Source of the DNA: Flexifilum sp963727545
Lineage (GTDB): Bacteria; Chloroflexota; Anaerolineae; Aggregatilineales; Phototrophicaceae
Direction of reading: 5' to 3'
Assembly: GCA_963727545.1 (NCBI GenBank)
Contig: CAVSGS010000018.1
Span: 62,001-126,000 of the forward strand
Length of the DNA stretch: 64,000 nt
Shown: positions 26,106-34,569 of the stretch, in pieces
Layout of the letters: each line of letters opens with the position of its first letter
Numbering within the stretch: the stretch's first letter is position 1
Notes under the pieces: model-generated
Database searches by the model: none
What the model saw: the letters and a program-made list of their open reading frames with translations, nothing else
What the model was told of the DNA's origin: nothing
Made by a program: the position numbers and the translations under genes

Positions 26106-27902
26106 TTACCCCGCTTCGTCGGGGCGGTAGATCATCACGTAGTAGTCGATCAGCGCTCGTTGGAGCGTGTTGCGCTCAATTGGCAGGTAAGCGCCGCCCA
26201 TGCCGCTGCGCTGGGTGGGCATCCACAGCGGATCGTGAATCACGAAGCCGGTTTCGTTGTAGCCGACGACCACGAACCAGTGATGTCCTTGATTGACACC
26301 CGACCGCAGATGCACCGGGAAGCCGAGCATTTTGTAATCGACCAGCACGATCACCGGCTTGCCCGAGGCGACCAGCACCTTGACCCGATCCAGCGAAACA
26401 TCCTCGGTCGTCAGCGTCAGGTCGTACTCTTTGCCCAGATACAGCAGTTCGGCGGCGGTCGTCGTGCCCGAAAGCAGCCGGAACACGACCCGCGCGTCCG
26501 GTGTCTTGAAATGGTAGAACCACAGCAGCATTAGGACGCAGGCATCGCCGCAGTCGGTGTTGGGCGTGCCGTAGGGATCGAACTGCGACACCCATTGGAT
26601 GTCGAGCACCTTCTCGGTCGGCAGCGGTGCGTTCGGCGTCGTGCCTGTGTCGCCGGTATTGCCGCTGTCGCCGGTACCGCTGCCACCGTCGTAATTGACC
26701 GTTTCCAGCGGCTTGCCGTCCAGCGCCCGCTGGATCAGCGTCTTCTGCTCGGTCGTCAGATTGGGCAGGTCGGCGACCGGCGTGCCGGTGTAGACCTTTT
26801 GGCGATCTTCGGTCAGGTAGACCAGCGCCGCGTGGCGGAACCACTGCCACGGATTGTCGCCGACCGCCTGCGCCGCCTCGTAGATCGCGTTGATCAACTG
26901 CTGATGGGTGAAACTTGGGGCAGGTGTCGAGACTTCCGGCTGCGTGGGTGGCTTAGTCGGCGTGGTTGGAGTCGTCGGTGTTGTGGGAGTCGTCGGGGTG
27001 GTCGGCGTCGTTGGCTCGACCGGTGCCAGCACCTCGTTCAGCTTGTTGAGCAGAAAATAGGTCGCGTAGACCTTGTCTTTCGGCTGGCGATTAGCGTCGG
27101 TGATGCCGAAGCCGGGATTCATGCTGTCCGACCAGCAGTACCAGATGGCGACCGGGACGGCGCTCGCCATCGACCGCCGCAGCGCCGAGTCGATCAGGCG
27201 CATGTAGTAATCGACCACCTCGTAGCGCGCTTTCGTGATCTGCCCGTCGCCGTACTCGGTGAGCCACAACGGCAGGGTCGGAAACGCGCGGCGGAAGTCT
27301 TGCAGATAGGGGATGATGCCGTTATCGCCGGAGGGATTCTTGCCGTAAGGATGGACGCCGATCGCGTCGACCGGCAGCCGCCCCAGCGTGGCGCTGACTT
27401 GCTGGAGATAGCTGACCGGGTCGCTGCTGACCAGCCCGCCCAAGACGACCGTCGCGTTCGGATCGGCGGTCTTGATGGCGATGCTGCTCGCCGAAAGCAG
27501 CGGCGCGAAGGTCTGCGGCGGGACGTAGATCGCCAACTCCGAGGCTTGGTCTTCTTCGTTCCAAAGCTCGTAAGCGACGCCGCGATCTTTAAAGTAGCGG
27601 GCGATCTCGCCGCACTTGATGCTGAAATCGGCGGCGTAGCTGCGCCAATTGCCGTTGCTCTTTTTCCACGGCTCATCGCCGACGAAGGTCTGGTGATTCA
27701 GGATCAGCAGGGTGCGGATACCCAGCGCGCGGTAGGTGTCGATCAGCGGTGCGTAGAATTCGCAGCTCTGCTGAATCGTCCGCTTCTGATGCGGCTGCGC
27801 CTGAAAAACGAAACGTACCCACTTCAAGCCGCACAAGTCTTGCGCTTGGAGCGGTAATCCGGCTTTGTGGTCGGGATCGAGGTTAATTCCATATTGCGGC
27901 AT
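26106..27902 (-). CDS. Glycoside-hydrolase-like barrel joined to a C39-like cysteine peptidase domain
   Basis: 598 residues. Residues 1-295 look like a clan GH-A barrel (GH39/GH5-like): YELWNEEDQ holds the acid/base Glu, and LPLWLTEYGDG the nucleophile Glu. A Pro-Thr-Thr linker (about 300-322) leads to a helical region (about 330-400) with THQQLINAIYEAAQAVG. The last domain (about 435-598) is papain-like: DCGDACVLMLLWFYHF with the Cys, NQGHHWFVVVGYN with the His, and FVIHDPLW with the Asp. No signal peptide is visible. GAGGACGTT precedes the ATG. Substrates unknown; a cell-wall role is inferred from the domain mix. Confidence 0.75.
   Translation of the reverse strand: MPQYGINLDPDHKAGLPLQAQDLCGLKWVRFVFQAQPHQKRTIQQSCEFYAPLIDTYRALGIRTLLILNHQTFVGDEPWKKSNGNWRSYAADFSIKCGEIARYFKDRGVAYELWNEEDQASELAIYVPPQTFAPLLSASSIAIKTADPNATVVLGGLVSSDPVSYLQQVSATLGRLPVDAIGVHPYGKNPSGDNGIIPYLQDFRRAFPTLPLWLTEYGDGQITKARYEVVDYYMRLIDSALRRSMASAVPVAIWYCWSDSMNPGFGITDANRQPKDKVYATYFLLNKLNEVLAPVEPTTPTTPTTPTTPTTPTTPTKPPTQPEVSTPAPSFTHQQLINAIYEAAQAVGDNPWQWFRHAALVYLTEDRQKVYTGTPVADLPNLTTEQKTLIQRALDGKPLETVNYDGGSGTGDSGNTGDTGTTPNAPLPTEKVLDIQWVSQFDPYGTPNTDCGDACVLMLLWFYHFKTPDARVVFRLLSGTTTAAELLYLGKEYDLTLTTEDVSLDRVKVLVASGKPVIVLVDYKMLGFPVHLRSGVNQGHHWFVVVGYNETGFVIHDPLWMPTQRSGMGGAYLPIERNTLQRALIDYYVMIYRPDEAG
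26953..27014. repeat. Codon-level tandem repeat encoding the Pro-Thr-Thr linker
   Basis: About seven degenerate nine-base units encoding PTT between the two enzyme-like domains. A typical flexible or glycosylatable linker. Confidence 0.8.
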
Positions 27903-28015
27903 TGCAACGTCCTCGCATGGCGGTCAGGCTGACCCGTTTATAACTATACTATAACGGTAACTTTACGCACCACAAAGGTAATGTTTCGGCGCGCTTTCGA
28001 AGATCAGCCATCGGT

Positions 28016-28043
28016 GTAGGGGCGACGCATGCGTCGCCCCTAC
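28016..28043. repeat. Family B palindrome, perfect
   Basis: Arms GTAGGGGC/GCCCCTAC around the core GACGCATGCGTC. Confidence 0.9.
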
Positions 28044-28139
28044 GGTGTATGCTTCCTCATGATCCAGCACTGACATTTAAGCGAAGTTTCGCGCGGATGC
28101 GGTAGAATAACGCGCGAGAACCTAATCAACGAGATCAGT

Positions 28140-28661
28140 ATGAACGCCACCATTCGAGAAGCTGTCCCCGCCGACGCGCGCGGCTACATCCGCCTGATTA
28201 AGAACGTCCTGCGCGAAGACCCGCCCGTCGATACGCCTTACGCGCCGGACGAGTTCAATCCGCCGGTCGAGCGGATCGCCGCCCGGATCGCCGAAGTCGC
28301 GGATCAGGCGAACTCGCTGTTTCTGGTCGCCGAAGCGGATCGCGCTATCGTCGGGACGCTCACCTGCGGCGGTGGGACGCTCGCAGCCGACCGGCACATG
28401 ACCGCGCTCGGCGTGTACGTCGCCAAGCCGTGGCGCGATCAAGGCATCGGGCGGGCGCTGCTGGCGCGCTGCGTCGCGTGGGCGCAGGCGAGTCCGGTGG
28501 TCGAGCGGGTCGAACTGGAAGTCTACGCCCAGAATGCCCGCGCCATTCACCTCTACGAGCAGTTCGGTTTCGTCCATGAGGGTTGTAAACGCCGCCTCTA
28601 CTATCAACATGGCAGCCCGATCGATATGCTGATCATGGCGCTGCTGCTGGAGCAAAAATGA
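28140..28661 (+). CDS. GNAT N-acetyltransferase
   Basis: 173 residues. Acetyl-CoA-binding motif A is LGVYVAKPWRDQGIGRALLARCVAWA; motif B is VELEVYAQNARAIHLYEQFGFVHEGCKRRLYY, typical of the RimI/PhnO-type GNATs. The acceptor is unknown. The final ATGA couples it to the next gene (four-base overlap), so the acetyltransferase and the CPBP protease are made together. Confidence 0.9.
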   Translation: MNATIREAVPADARGYIRLIKNVLREDPPVDTPYAPDEFNPPVERIAARIAEVADQANSLFLVAEADRAIVGTLTCGGGTLAADRHMTALGVYVAKPWRDQGIGRALLARCVAWAQASPVVERVELEVYAQNARAIHLYEQFGFVHEGCKRRLYYQHGSPIDMLIMALLLEQK

Positions 28662-29401
28662 AGCCAAAGCTATCCTTCTTCGCGCGGATCAGCGCGCCCG
28701 AAGCCACGCCGCCGTGGTCGCTGCCGACCGCCCTGCTGACCATCGGCTTCGCCTTCGTCGCCATGATCGTCGGCTCGCTGGTCGCGCTGGTCTGGGCGGG
28801 CGACCTGAGTTACACGCTGCTGGCGGGCTGGACGCTCGGCGGCATCTTGATCATCGTCTTCATCTGGCAAACCCGGCGGCGACAGTTGGACGCACTCTAT
28901 CTCGTGCCCTCGCGCGTGCCGCTGGTCTTCGTGATGTTCGTGACCTTCGGCTGCGCCATCGGGCTGGACTTGATCAGCAACGCTATCACCGGCGGTTTTC
29001 TGCCCAAGCCGGAGCTGCTGGCGCTCAACCCCGCCAATCTGGGCATCTTCGACTGGGGTTTCGCCATCGCCTTCATGGTGATTATCCAGCCGGTCGCCGA
29101 AGGGCTGGTCTTTCGCGGCGTGGCACTGCCGGCGGTACGCTCGCTGCTCGGCGTCTGGGGCGGCATGATCGTCACCGCGACCATCACCGGGGTCTTTCAC
29201 TACCTGATCTACTCGCCCAACTACGCCAACGCCGCCGCGTTCACACCGTTCTGGCTGGGCTTGATCGTCCCCGCCATCGAAGCGGCGATCTTCAGCCTCG
29301 TCCGCAGCTACACCGACTCGACTCGCGCATCGCTGGCGGCGCACCTGACTTTCGGCTTGTTCGCCGTGATCAAGCTGCTGGCGCTGACCGGAGGGATGTG
29401 A
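28658..29401 (+). CDS. CPBP/ABI-family intramembrane protein
   Basis: 247 residues, about seven membrane helices. The CPBP family (Rce1-like) normally has EExxxR, then FxxxH and HxxxN/B. Here the first motif is AEGLVFRG, so the second Glu is Gly; GVFHYLIYS and AAHLTFGLF supply the two His. It may be an active glutamate protease, as the first Glu is kept, or a degenerate member. Roles in the family include bacteriocin immunity and membrane-anchored proteolysis. Coupled to the acetyltransferase by ATGA. Confidence 0.85.
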   Translation: MKPKLSFFARISAPEATPPWSLPTALLTIGFAFVAMIVGSLVALVWAGDLSYTLLAGWTLGGILIIVFIWQTRRRQLDALYLVPSRVPLVFVMFVTFGCAIGLDLISNAITGGFLPKPELLALNPANLGIFDWGFAIAFMVIIQPVAEGLVFRGVALPAVRSLLGVWGGMIVTATITGVFHYLIYSPNYANAAAFTPFWLGLIVPAIEAAIFSLVRSYTDSTRASLAAHLTFGLFAVIKLLALTGGM

Positions 29402-29416
29402 GCTAGTCAACATCTC

Positions 29417-29445
29417 GTAGGGGCAGGTTTGAAACCTGCCCCTAC
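29417..29445. repeat. Family B palindrome
   Basis: Arms GTAGGGGC/GCCCCTAC around AGGTTTGAAACCT. Confidence 0.9.
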
Positions 29446-29463
29446 AACCCGAATACCCGCAGT

Positions 29464-29491
29464 GTAGGGGCACGATATATCGTGCCCCTAC
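29464..29491. repeat. Family B palindrome, 18 bp after the previous one
   Basis: Arms GTAGGGGC/GCCCCTAC around ACGATATATCGT. Two adjacent copies with different cores. Confidence 0.9.
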
Positions 29492-29542
29492 GGTCACTGT
29501 CCGATCATTTTGCATCATCGAATTACCAAAGGATTTCTGCCC

Positions 29543-30115
29543 ATGAAAACGATCGTCGTGGCATCGACCAACCCGGTCAAAATTCAGGCGGCGCTGGACG
29601 GCTTCCAGCGTATGTTCCCGGACGAGGAATTCACGGCGCAGGGCGCGGCTGCCGAGTCCGGCGTCAGCGATCAGCCGATGAGCGACGCCGAAACGCTGCG
29701 CGGCGCGCGCAATCGAGTCGCCAACGTGCGCCAAATCCTGCCCAACGCCGATTACTGGGTCGGCATGGAAGGCGGCGTCGAGGAGGTCGAGGGCGAACTC
29801 GAAGCCTTCGCGTGGATCGTGATCGCCGACCGCTCGCGGCGGGGCAAGAGCCGCACCGCGACCTTCTATCTGCCGGAGGAGACCGCGCGCTTGGTGCGGC
29901 AGGGCATCGAACTCGGCGAGGCGGACGATCAAGTCTTCGGTCGCGCCAACTCCAAGCAGGAGAACGGCTCGGTCGGGCTGCTGACCGGCAACGCCATCGA
30001 CCGGACCCGCTATTACGCGCAGGCGGTCGTCTTGGCGCTGATCCCCTTCCGCAACCAAGACCTGACCTTCAGCGCCGATTTCGACAGCGGCAGCGGCACC
30101 CGGCTGATCCGCTAA
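29543..30115 (+). CDS. yjjX: Inosine/xanthosine triphosphatase (YjjX-type)
   Basis: Hydrolyses non-canonical purine triphosphates (ITP, XTP). Typical segments: TIVVASTNPVKIQAALDGFQRMFPDEEF, ESGVSDQPMSDAETLRGARNR, YWVGMEGGVE, GRANSKQENGSVGLLTGNAIDR, then VVLALIPFRN. 190 residues, normal. The ATG follows AAGGAT. With rdgB at 3.4 kb the window has both nucleotide-pool sanitising families. Confidence 0.93.
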   Translation: MKTIVVASTNPVKIQAALDGFQRMFPDEEFTAQGAAAESGVSDQPMSDAETLRGARNRVANVRQILPNADYWVGMEGGVEEVEGELEAFAWIVIADRSRRGKSRTATFYLPEETARLVRQGIELGEADDQVFGRANSKQENGSVGLLTGNAIDRTRYYAQAVVLALIPFRNQDLTFSADFDSGSGTRLIR

Positions 30116-30216
30116 CGCCGTTGTGAGCCTTGCCGCGCCGAAACAGGTTTGGTGTCACTAGCGGCGGGCGACAATTGGTGCTACATGTTGGCTCCAACAC
30201 AAGGAGTCGCTGGATC

Positions 30217-31018
30217 ATGTACCCGCATCACGAACGTGCTCTCGAAAAAGTTAAAGCGCATTTTGAGCAAGACCCGACCATCTTGGCACTCTTATTTGGT
30301 GGATCGCTGGCGAAAGGCTGGGGATCGGAGACGTCCGACGTCGACATCATGTTGATCGTCAGTGAGGAGGAATTCGCCCGCCGCGACCGGTCCGGCGAAC
30401 TGCTCTACTTCTCGCTCGATTTCACCGATTACGAAGGCGGCTATATCGACGGCAAGTACCAGAGCGTCGCCTTCCTCGAAGAGATCGCCGAGTGCGGCAG
30501 CGAAGTCGCCCGGGCAGCCTTCTACGGCGTGCAAATCGTCTTTTCGCGCCTCCCCGACCTCGACGCAACTGATCGCGCGCATTCCGGTTTATCCCGAAGC
30601 CGAGCGCGACGCCAAGATCAAGTCGTTTTACAGCCAAATGGTGGTTGCGGGCATGTTCTTCATGAAGGAAGCCGATAAGCGCAGTGACCAATACCTGCGC
30701 ACCCGCGCCACCGCCGATCTCGTGCTGTTCGCGTCGCGGCTGATCCTCGCCTACAACCACATGCTCTATCCCTATCACAAGTGGCTGATGCACGAAGTCC
30801 AGCGCGCACCGGAGCAGCCGGAACACTTCGTCGATCTGATTCAGGCGGTGCTCGACGCGCCCTCGCCCGCCAGCGCCGACGCCTTGCTCGACGCAGTCAA
30901 CGCCTTCCACGACTGGGGCATCTCGCTAGGGGAGGTTTTCAACACCTTTACCGTTGACAGCGAGTGGGACTGGCGCGATTACGGCAGTGGTCACCGCACC
31001 CCGGTCGGCGATTGGTAA
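30217..31018 (+). CDS. Nucleotidyltransferase-domain protein, frameshifted
   Basis: About 267 residues after repair. The NTase signature is ILALLFGGSLAKGWGSETSDVDIMLIVSEEE. After VFSRLPDLDA the frame changes at about 30565; deletion of one A of GCAACTG gives DALIARIPVYPEAERDAKIKSFY, and the C-terminal helical domain continues ATADLVLFASRLILAYNHMLYPYHKWLMHEV, typical of the DUF4037-like/aminoglycoside NTase type. AAGGAG is 12 bases before the ATG. Substrate unknown; it is not closely similar to the metG-linked NTase. Confidence 0.83.
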
Positions 31019-31122
31019 AATGAGCAGCTTGATCGCGAGTTGTCAGGCGAGCTATGGGGGTGTAAAACTCAATCATTTGCCCATCCCGCCGCTGGCGATC
31101 CGTTCAGACGCAACTGACGAGG

Positions 31123-31166
31123 CACTCTCCCCTCCCTGAATTCGGGAAGGGGCTGGGGGTGGGGTC
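31123..31166. repeat. Family A' hairpin
   Basis: CACTCTCCCCTCCCTGAA followed by TTCGGGAAGGGGCTGGGGG and TGGGGTC. Confidence 0.8.
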
Positions 31167-31274
31167 AGCAGCGACCCGATGTCGCGCTTATGCCTTCCTC
31201 TAACGCAGCTTTGGGTTAGGTTTTTCGCGCTTTTCGTGGATAATAACGAGCGAAATACCCGGAGATAGAAATCG

Positions 31275-32369
31275 ATGCCTGATGATTTTCGGCGGGACGA
31301 AGACGCCGAATTCAACGAATGGGCGGACAGCCAACCGCCTGACGAGCCGGAAGTACCCGCGTCCGTCACCTTCATGGAGATGATGCGTCACGCGGCAGCG
31401 CGCAACGCACCGCCCTCGCCTGCCGAGCCGGAGCGTCAGCCGCCGCAAGGTCAAGCCGCAGCCCGGACGGACAAATCCGCGAGCGCGCCAGCGCCGGACA
31501 ACTCGCCGTCGGATTCGGCTGCTCCGCCGGAGCGTCAGCCGAAGCAGCCACCGCCGAACCAGCCACCACCACCGGTACGCCGGATTCGTCGGCGCGAGCG
31601 GCGGATGCGGGCTGCCGTCGGCGTGCTCGGTGGCTTTCTGCGAACGGTCATTATCGTCAGCGTGGCTGCCGGGTTGACCGCGACCATTTTCACGTGGTGG
31701 ACGCGCAACGAATTCATCTCCGACACGGCTCGCGCCGGTTTGAGCATCGCCATCGCCACCGACGCGGCGACGCTCGCCCCGACCGCCCAACCGACGCCCA
31801 ATTGGGCGCAGGTCGTCGGCATCGTCTCCGGGCATCGCGGACCGGAAAATGATCCCGGCGCGGTCTGTCCCGATGGGCTGACCGAGGCGTCGGTCAACTT
31901 GAGCGTGGCACAGTTGGTCGTTCGCAACTTGCGCGGACTGGGCTACACGGTCGATCTGCTCGACGAGTTCGACCCGCGCCTCGAAAACTATCAGGCAGCG
32001 GCGTTGGTCTCGATCCACTCGAATACCTGTCAGGATTTCGGCGAGCCGGTTTCCGGCTTTCTGGTTGCAGCGGCGCAGGCGCGGATCTCGGCGCGCGCCA
32101 GCGACAGCCAGTTGGTCAACTGCATCGCCCAGAACTACGCCGCCGCAACTCAACTCGAACGGCGCACCGAACTGACCCTCGACATGACCGACTATCACAC
32201 CTTCCGCGAGATCTACGCGCTGACGCCCGCCGCCATCATCGAGCTTGGCTTTCTGCGCGGCGACCGCGATCTGCTCACGCAGCATCCGGATACGCTGGCG
32301 CGCGGCATCACCGACGGAATTCGCTGCTATCTGGAGCCGGGGCAGTCAGGACAATCGGGGCAGCCCTGA
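31275..32369 (+). CDS. N-acetylmuramoyl-L-alanine amidase (Amidase_3) with cytoplasmic tail and membrane anchor
   Basis: 364 residues. The Pro/Gln-rich, charged N-terminal 105 residues are probably cytoplasmic; one membrane helix follows (about 115-137, GVLGGFLRTVIIVSVAAGLTATIFTWW). The outside part is an Amidase_3 domain: VGIVSGHRGPENDPGAVCPDGLTEASVNLSV (zinc His and Glu), ALVSIHSNTC (zinc His) and AAIIELGFLRGDRDLL (catalytic Glu). It cleaves peptide stems from peptidoglycan glycans. GGAGATAG precedes the ATG. It ends with small GQSGQSGQP repeats. Confidence 0.88.
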   Translation: MPDDFRRDEDAEFNEWADSQPPDEPEVPASVTFMEMMRHAAARNAPPSPAEPERQPPQGQAAARTDKSASAPAPDNSPSDSAAPPERQPKQPPPNQPPPPVRRIRRRERRMRAAVGVLGGFLRTVIIVSVAAGLTATIFTWWTRNEFISDTARAGLSIAIATDAATLAPTAQPTPNWAQVVGIVSGHRGPENDPGAVCPDGLTEASVNLSVAQLVVRNLRGLGYTVDLLDEFDPRLENYQAAALVSIHSNTCQDFGEPVSGFLVAAAQARISARASDSQLVNCIAQNYAAATQLERRTELTLDMTDYHTFREIYALTPAAIIELGFLRGDRDLLTQHPDTLARGITDGIRCYLEPGQSGQSGQP

Positions 32370-32424
32370 GCCAATCGACGGCAGAAAAATGTAAAAGGCT
32401 CTACGGTAGAAGTTGTGCGCTTTT

Positions 32425-32449
32425 GTAGGGGCGCACGGCTGTGCGCCCT
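32425..32449. repeat. Family B palindrome
   Basis: GTAGGGGC arm with the core GCACGGCTGTGCG; the 3' arm ends GCCCTC. Confidence 0.85.
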
Positions 32450-32521
32450 CAGGATTGCACTTGGTTTACCGTTGAGCCAACGTAAAGATCTCAAAAATTT
32501 ATAAAGAAATTTCAACCTTAC

Positions 32522-32549
32522 TTGAGTTGATCGGATTAACAGGTATGAT
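32522..32549 (+). promoter_or_regulatory. Promoter of the glutaredoxin-like gene, probably leaderless
   Basis: TTGAGT (32522-32527), 16 bases, TATGAT (32544-32549). The start codon lies only six bases after the -10, so the transcript would begin at or next to the ATG; no ribosome site is present. Confidence 0.5.
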
Positions 32550-32555
32550 CGAATC

Positions 32556-32900
32556 ATGACAAAAGAACTGGTGATGTATCTGCGCTCGTCGTCTTGTCCG
32601 TTCGTCTCACTCGCTAAGCGTGTCTTGAACGACTACGCCCTGACCTACCGGGAAGTGAATATCGATCAGGACGATGCGGCGAAAGCGCGCGTCCTCAAGT
32701 GGACGGGCTTCATGTCGGTGCCGACGCTGATCGTCGCCGAGGCGGGCGAAGTGCTCCCTTACGAGCCGCCCGCGCCCTTACCGGCGGGCAGCAGCCCGCG
32801 CGGGATCGACCGCGGGGTGATGATCACCGAGCCAAGCCTTGATCAGTTTACGCAGTGGCTGCTGCGGCACGGGTTCATCGACCAAGTCATCGTGAAATAA
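32556..32900 (+). CDS. Glutaredoxin-like protein
   Basis: 114 residues. LVMYLRSSSCPFVSLAKRVLNDYALTYREVNIDQDD has the thioredoxin-fold strand, a single active Cys (CPFV, monothiol type) and the second strand; VLKWTGFMSVPTLIVAE gives the cis-Pro TVP-like motif (SVP). The C-terminal helix is preceded by an insertion rich in Pro and Gly. It is likely a monothiol redox or iron-sulfur-related protein; no partner gene is adjacent. Confidence 0.85.
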   Translation: MTKELVMYLRSSSCPFVSLAKRVLNDYALTYREVNIDQDDAAKARVLKWTGFMSVPTLIVAEAGEVLPYEPPAPLPAGSSPRGIDRGVMITEPSLDQFTQWLLRHGFIDQVIVK

Positions 32901-32992
32901 ACTCCGCACTATCATCAAGCTGGCGTTCGTTTTCCAAGCTGTGCTGAACGGACGGTCGGCTGCACGGTGACGTTTTGCTGGAAAGGAAAGCC

Positions 32993-33841
32993 GTGACCAT
33001 CTCCGAAAACGTGATCGACGTGGGTGGGCTGCCCGTTCATTATTGGGAGGGCGGTGCCGAGAACGGTCGCGCCTTGCTGCTGCTGCATGGCGGCATCGGC
33101 GATGCGTGGGCGAATTGGAACAAGGTCATGCCCGCGCTGGCGCTGGATTATCACGTCTTCGCGCCCGACCTGCCCGGTTTTGGCGAATCGGCGCTGCTGC
33201 CGGATCCATCCATCGACGCGCTGATCGACTGGCTGCGGGGGCTGCTGGATGCGCTCGGTCAGCGTGAAGCTGTGATCGCGGGCAGTTTCCTCGGTGGGCT
33301 GCTGGCGCGCTTGTTCGCCAGCGCCGCGCCGACTTACGTCCCGGCGGTGATCCTCATCAACGGCGGCTCGATCCCCAAAGTGCCCAAGCTCGCGCCCAAG
33401 CTGATCGATTTGCCGGTGATCGGGGGGCTGATGCTCGAAATCATCGGGCGCTCAACCCGCTCGCGCTATCGCATCGACCAGATGGTTGTCATCAAGGACG
33501 TGCTGGAAGACGACCTGCTGCGCACGTGGCGCGATAATACGCCCGGTTTTGTCGCCCTGATCCGCGCGCTGATCATGCACACGTATACGCCGGAACCAAT
33601 CCCTCCGGTGCCGACGCTGATCTTGTGGGGGATGAACGATCCGGTCTTGACGGTCAAGACCGCCGAGCAGCTGCACGCGCAGCTCGCCGGTTCGCAGTTG
33701 GAGTTGGTCGAAGACTGCGGCAGTCTGCCGCAGTTGGAAGCGTCCGACGTATTTCTGTTTCAGGTCAGCAATTTCCTCGACCGCCTCACGCGCACCCAAA
33801 CGAACACGCTCCCCGGCGTCGGGCTGCTGCATTCGAACTAA
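32993..33841 (+). CDS. Alpha/beta-hydrolase-fold protein lacking catalytic Ser and His
   Basis: 282 residues with clear alpha/beta hydrolase landmarks: LLLLHGGIGDAWANW (oxyanion region), VFAPDLPGFGESALL, and the acid Asp in LILWGMNDPVLTV. The nucleophile elbow, usually GNSLGG, is GSFLGG, so the Ser position is Phe. The usual DCGHLPQLE is DCGSLPQLE, so the catalytic His is Ser. It is therefore probably a pseudo-enzyme with a binding or structural role. The start is GTG at 32993, seven bases after AAAGGA, rather than TTG at 32975. Confidence 0.82.
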   Translation: MTISENVIDVGGLPVHYWEGGAENGRALLLLHGGIGDAWANWNKVMPALALDYHVFAPDLPGFGESALLPDPSIDALIDWLRGLLDALGQREAVIAGSFLGGLLARLFASAAPTYVPAVILINGGSIPKVPKLAPKLIDLPVIGGLMLEIIGRSTRSRYRIDQMVVIKDVLEDDLLRTWRDNTPGFVALIRALIMHTYTPEPIPPVPTLILWGMNDPVLTVKTAEQLHAQLAGSQLELVEDCGSLPQLEASDVFLFQVSNFLDRLTRTQTNTLPGVGLLHSN

Positions 33842-34262
33842 ATCGAGCCTCAGAAATTCCGTTTGTTCTCGTAGGGGCGAACCTAGGTGTTCGCCCAGTG
33901 GCGGGCGGGCGCGCATAGGTGATACTGATGCAAAACAGCGTGGTTACGCCATTCATTACAAACCTCACCCCTAAATCCCCTCGCCATGCATGGAGAGGGG
34001 ATTTAAAAGCCCGTTGTGACCCGTTCTGTTCCCCCTCGCCACGACGTGGAGCGGGGGTCAGGGGGTGAGGTAAAGTTAGAAACTGGTTACCACGCTATCG
34101 TGTGGTGGTACCACATAGGTGCACCCCTGCTTCTAGTTTTCAGGTTTTCTGCAACCAAATCGAGCGTAGGCAAAGCGATCCCGGTTTGCTATAATGTTCC
34201 CTTAACTGCGAGGTCGTTGTGTCCTTACTCGGCACTCAGTCCTCAGCACTCAGCACTTTTCT
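33842..34262. other. Repeat-filled non-coding stretch of about 420 bp before tRNA-Ser
   Basis: Contains one degenerate family B palindrome (33871-33896, core GAACCTAGGTGTTC), two family A hairpins (33962-34008 and 34031-34070), a segment with ACTCAG/CAGCACT repeats near 34225-34258 and the tRNA promoter. No coding sequence seen. Confidence 0.7.
34190..34195 (+). promoter_or_regulatory. -10 element of the tRNA-Ser promoter
   Basis: A perfect TATAAT 68 bases before the tRNA. The -35 about 17 bases upstream is weak (TAGGCA). Confidence 0.4.
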
Positions 34263-34347
34263 GGAGAGGTCGCATAGTGGTCTAGTGCGCTCGCTTGGAA
34301 AGCGAGTAAGGGTAACACCTTCGCGGGTTCGAATCCCGCCCTCTCCG
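34263..34347 (+). tRNA. tRNA-Ser (anticodon GGA)
   Basis: 85 nt. Acceptor stem GGAGAGG/CCTCTCC, anticodon stem CTCGC/GCGAG with loop TTGGAAA, giving anticodon GGA for UCC/UCU codons. A long variable arm (TAAGGGTAACACCTTCG) and T-arm GCGGG-TTCGAAT-CCCGC identify a class II tRNA. CCA is not encoded. A strong terminator follows 8 bases later. Confidence 0.97.
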
Positions 34348-34354
34348 CTCTACT

Positions 34355-34386
34355 AAAAACGCCGGATGATCTCCGGCGTTTTTTGA
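34355..34386 (+). terminator. Intrinsic terminator after tRNA-Ser
   Basis: AAACGCCGG-ATGATC-TCCGGCGTT followed by TTTTT. Confidence 0.92.
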
Positions 34387-34426
34387 TTCACGGTATCTGC
34401 ACAGCCACCCGTAGGGGCAGGCTTGA

Positions 34427-34569
34427 GAGGGTGTTGAAAACCCCTCTGCTTTGTCGAGCAGTCATCAACCTTGACCACTTACCCTTGAAACGGACAAGGG
34501 CACTCTCCCCTCCCTGAAGTCGGGGAGGGGCTGGGGGTGGGGTCAAAACACGACTTTTTAGACACGCTC
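34427..34569. mobile_element. 143-bp MITE-like element inserted in a family B palindrome
   Basis: Ends are imperfect inverted repeats: GAGGGTGTTGAAAAC at the left, and GAGCGTGTCTAAAAA read inward from the right (11 of 15 match). It is bounded by TGA on both sides (34424-34426 and 34570-34572) and splits a B palindrome whose halves are 34411-34426 (GTAGGGGCAGGCTTGA) and 34570-34585 (TGAAACCTGCCCCTAC). An A' hairpin (34501-34543) is part of it. No coding capacity. Confidence 0.75.

Noticed and set aside
26953..27014. Tandem repeat in the linker as a minisatellite of separate interest
   Set aside because: It encodes a standard Pro-Thr-Thr linker and keeps the frame.
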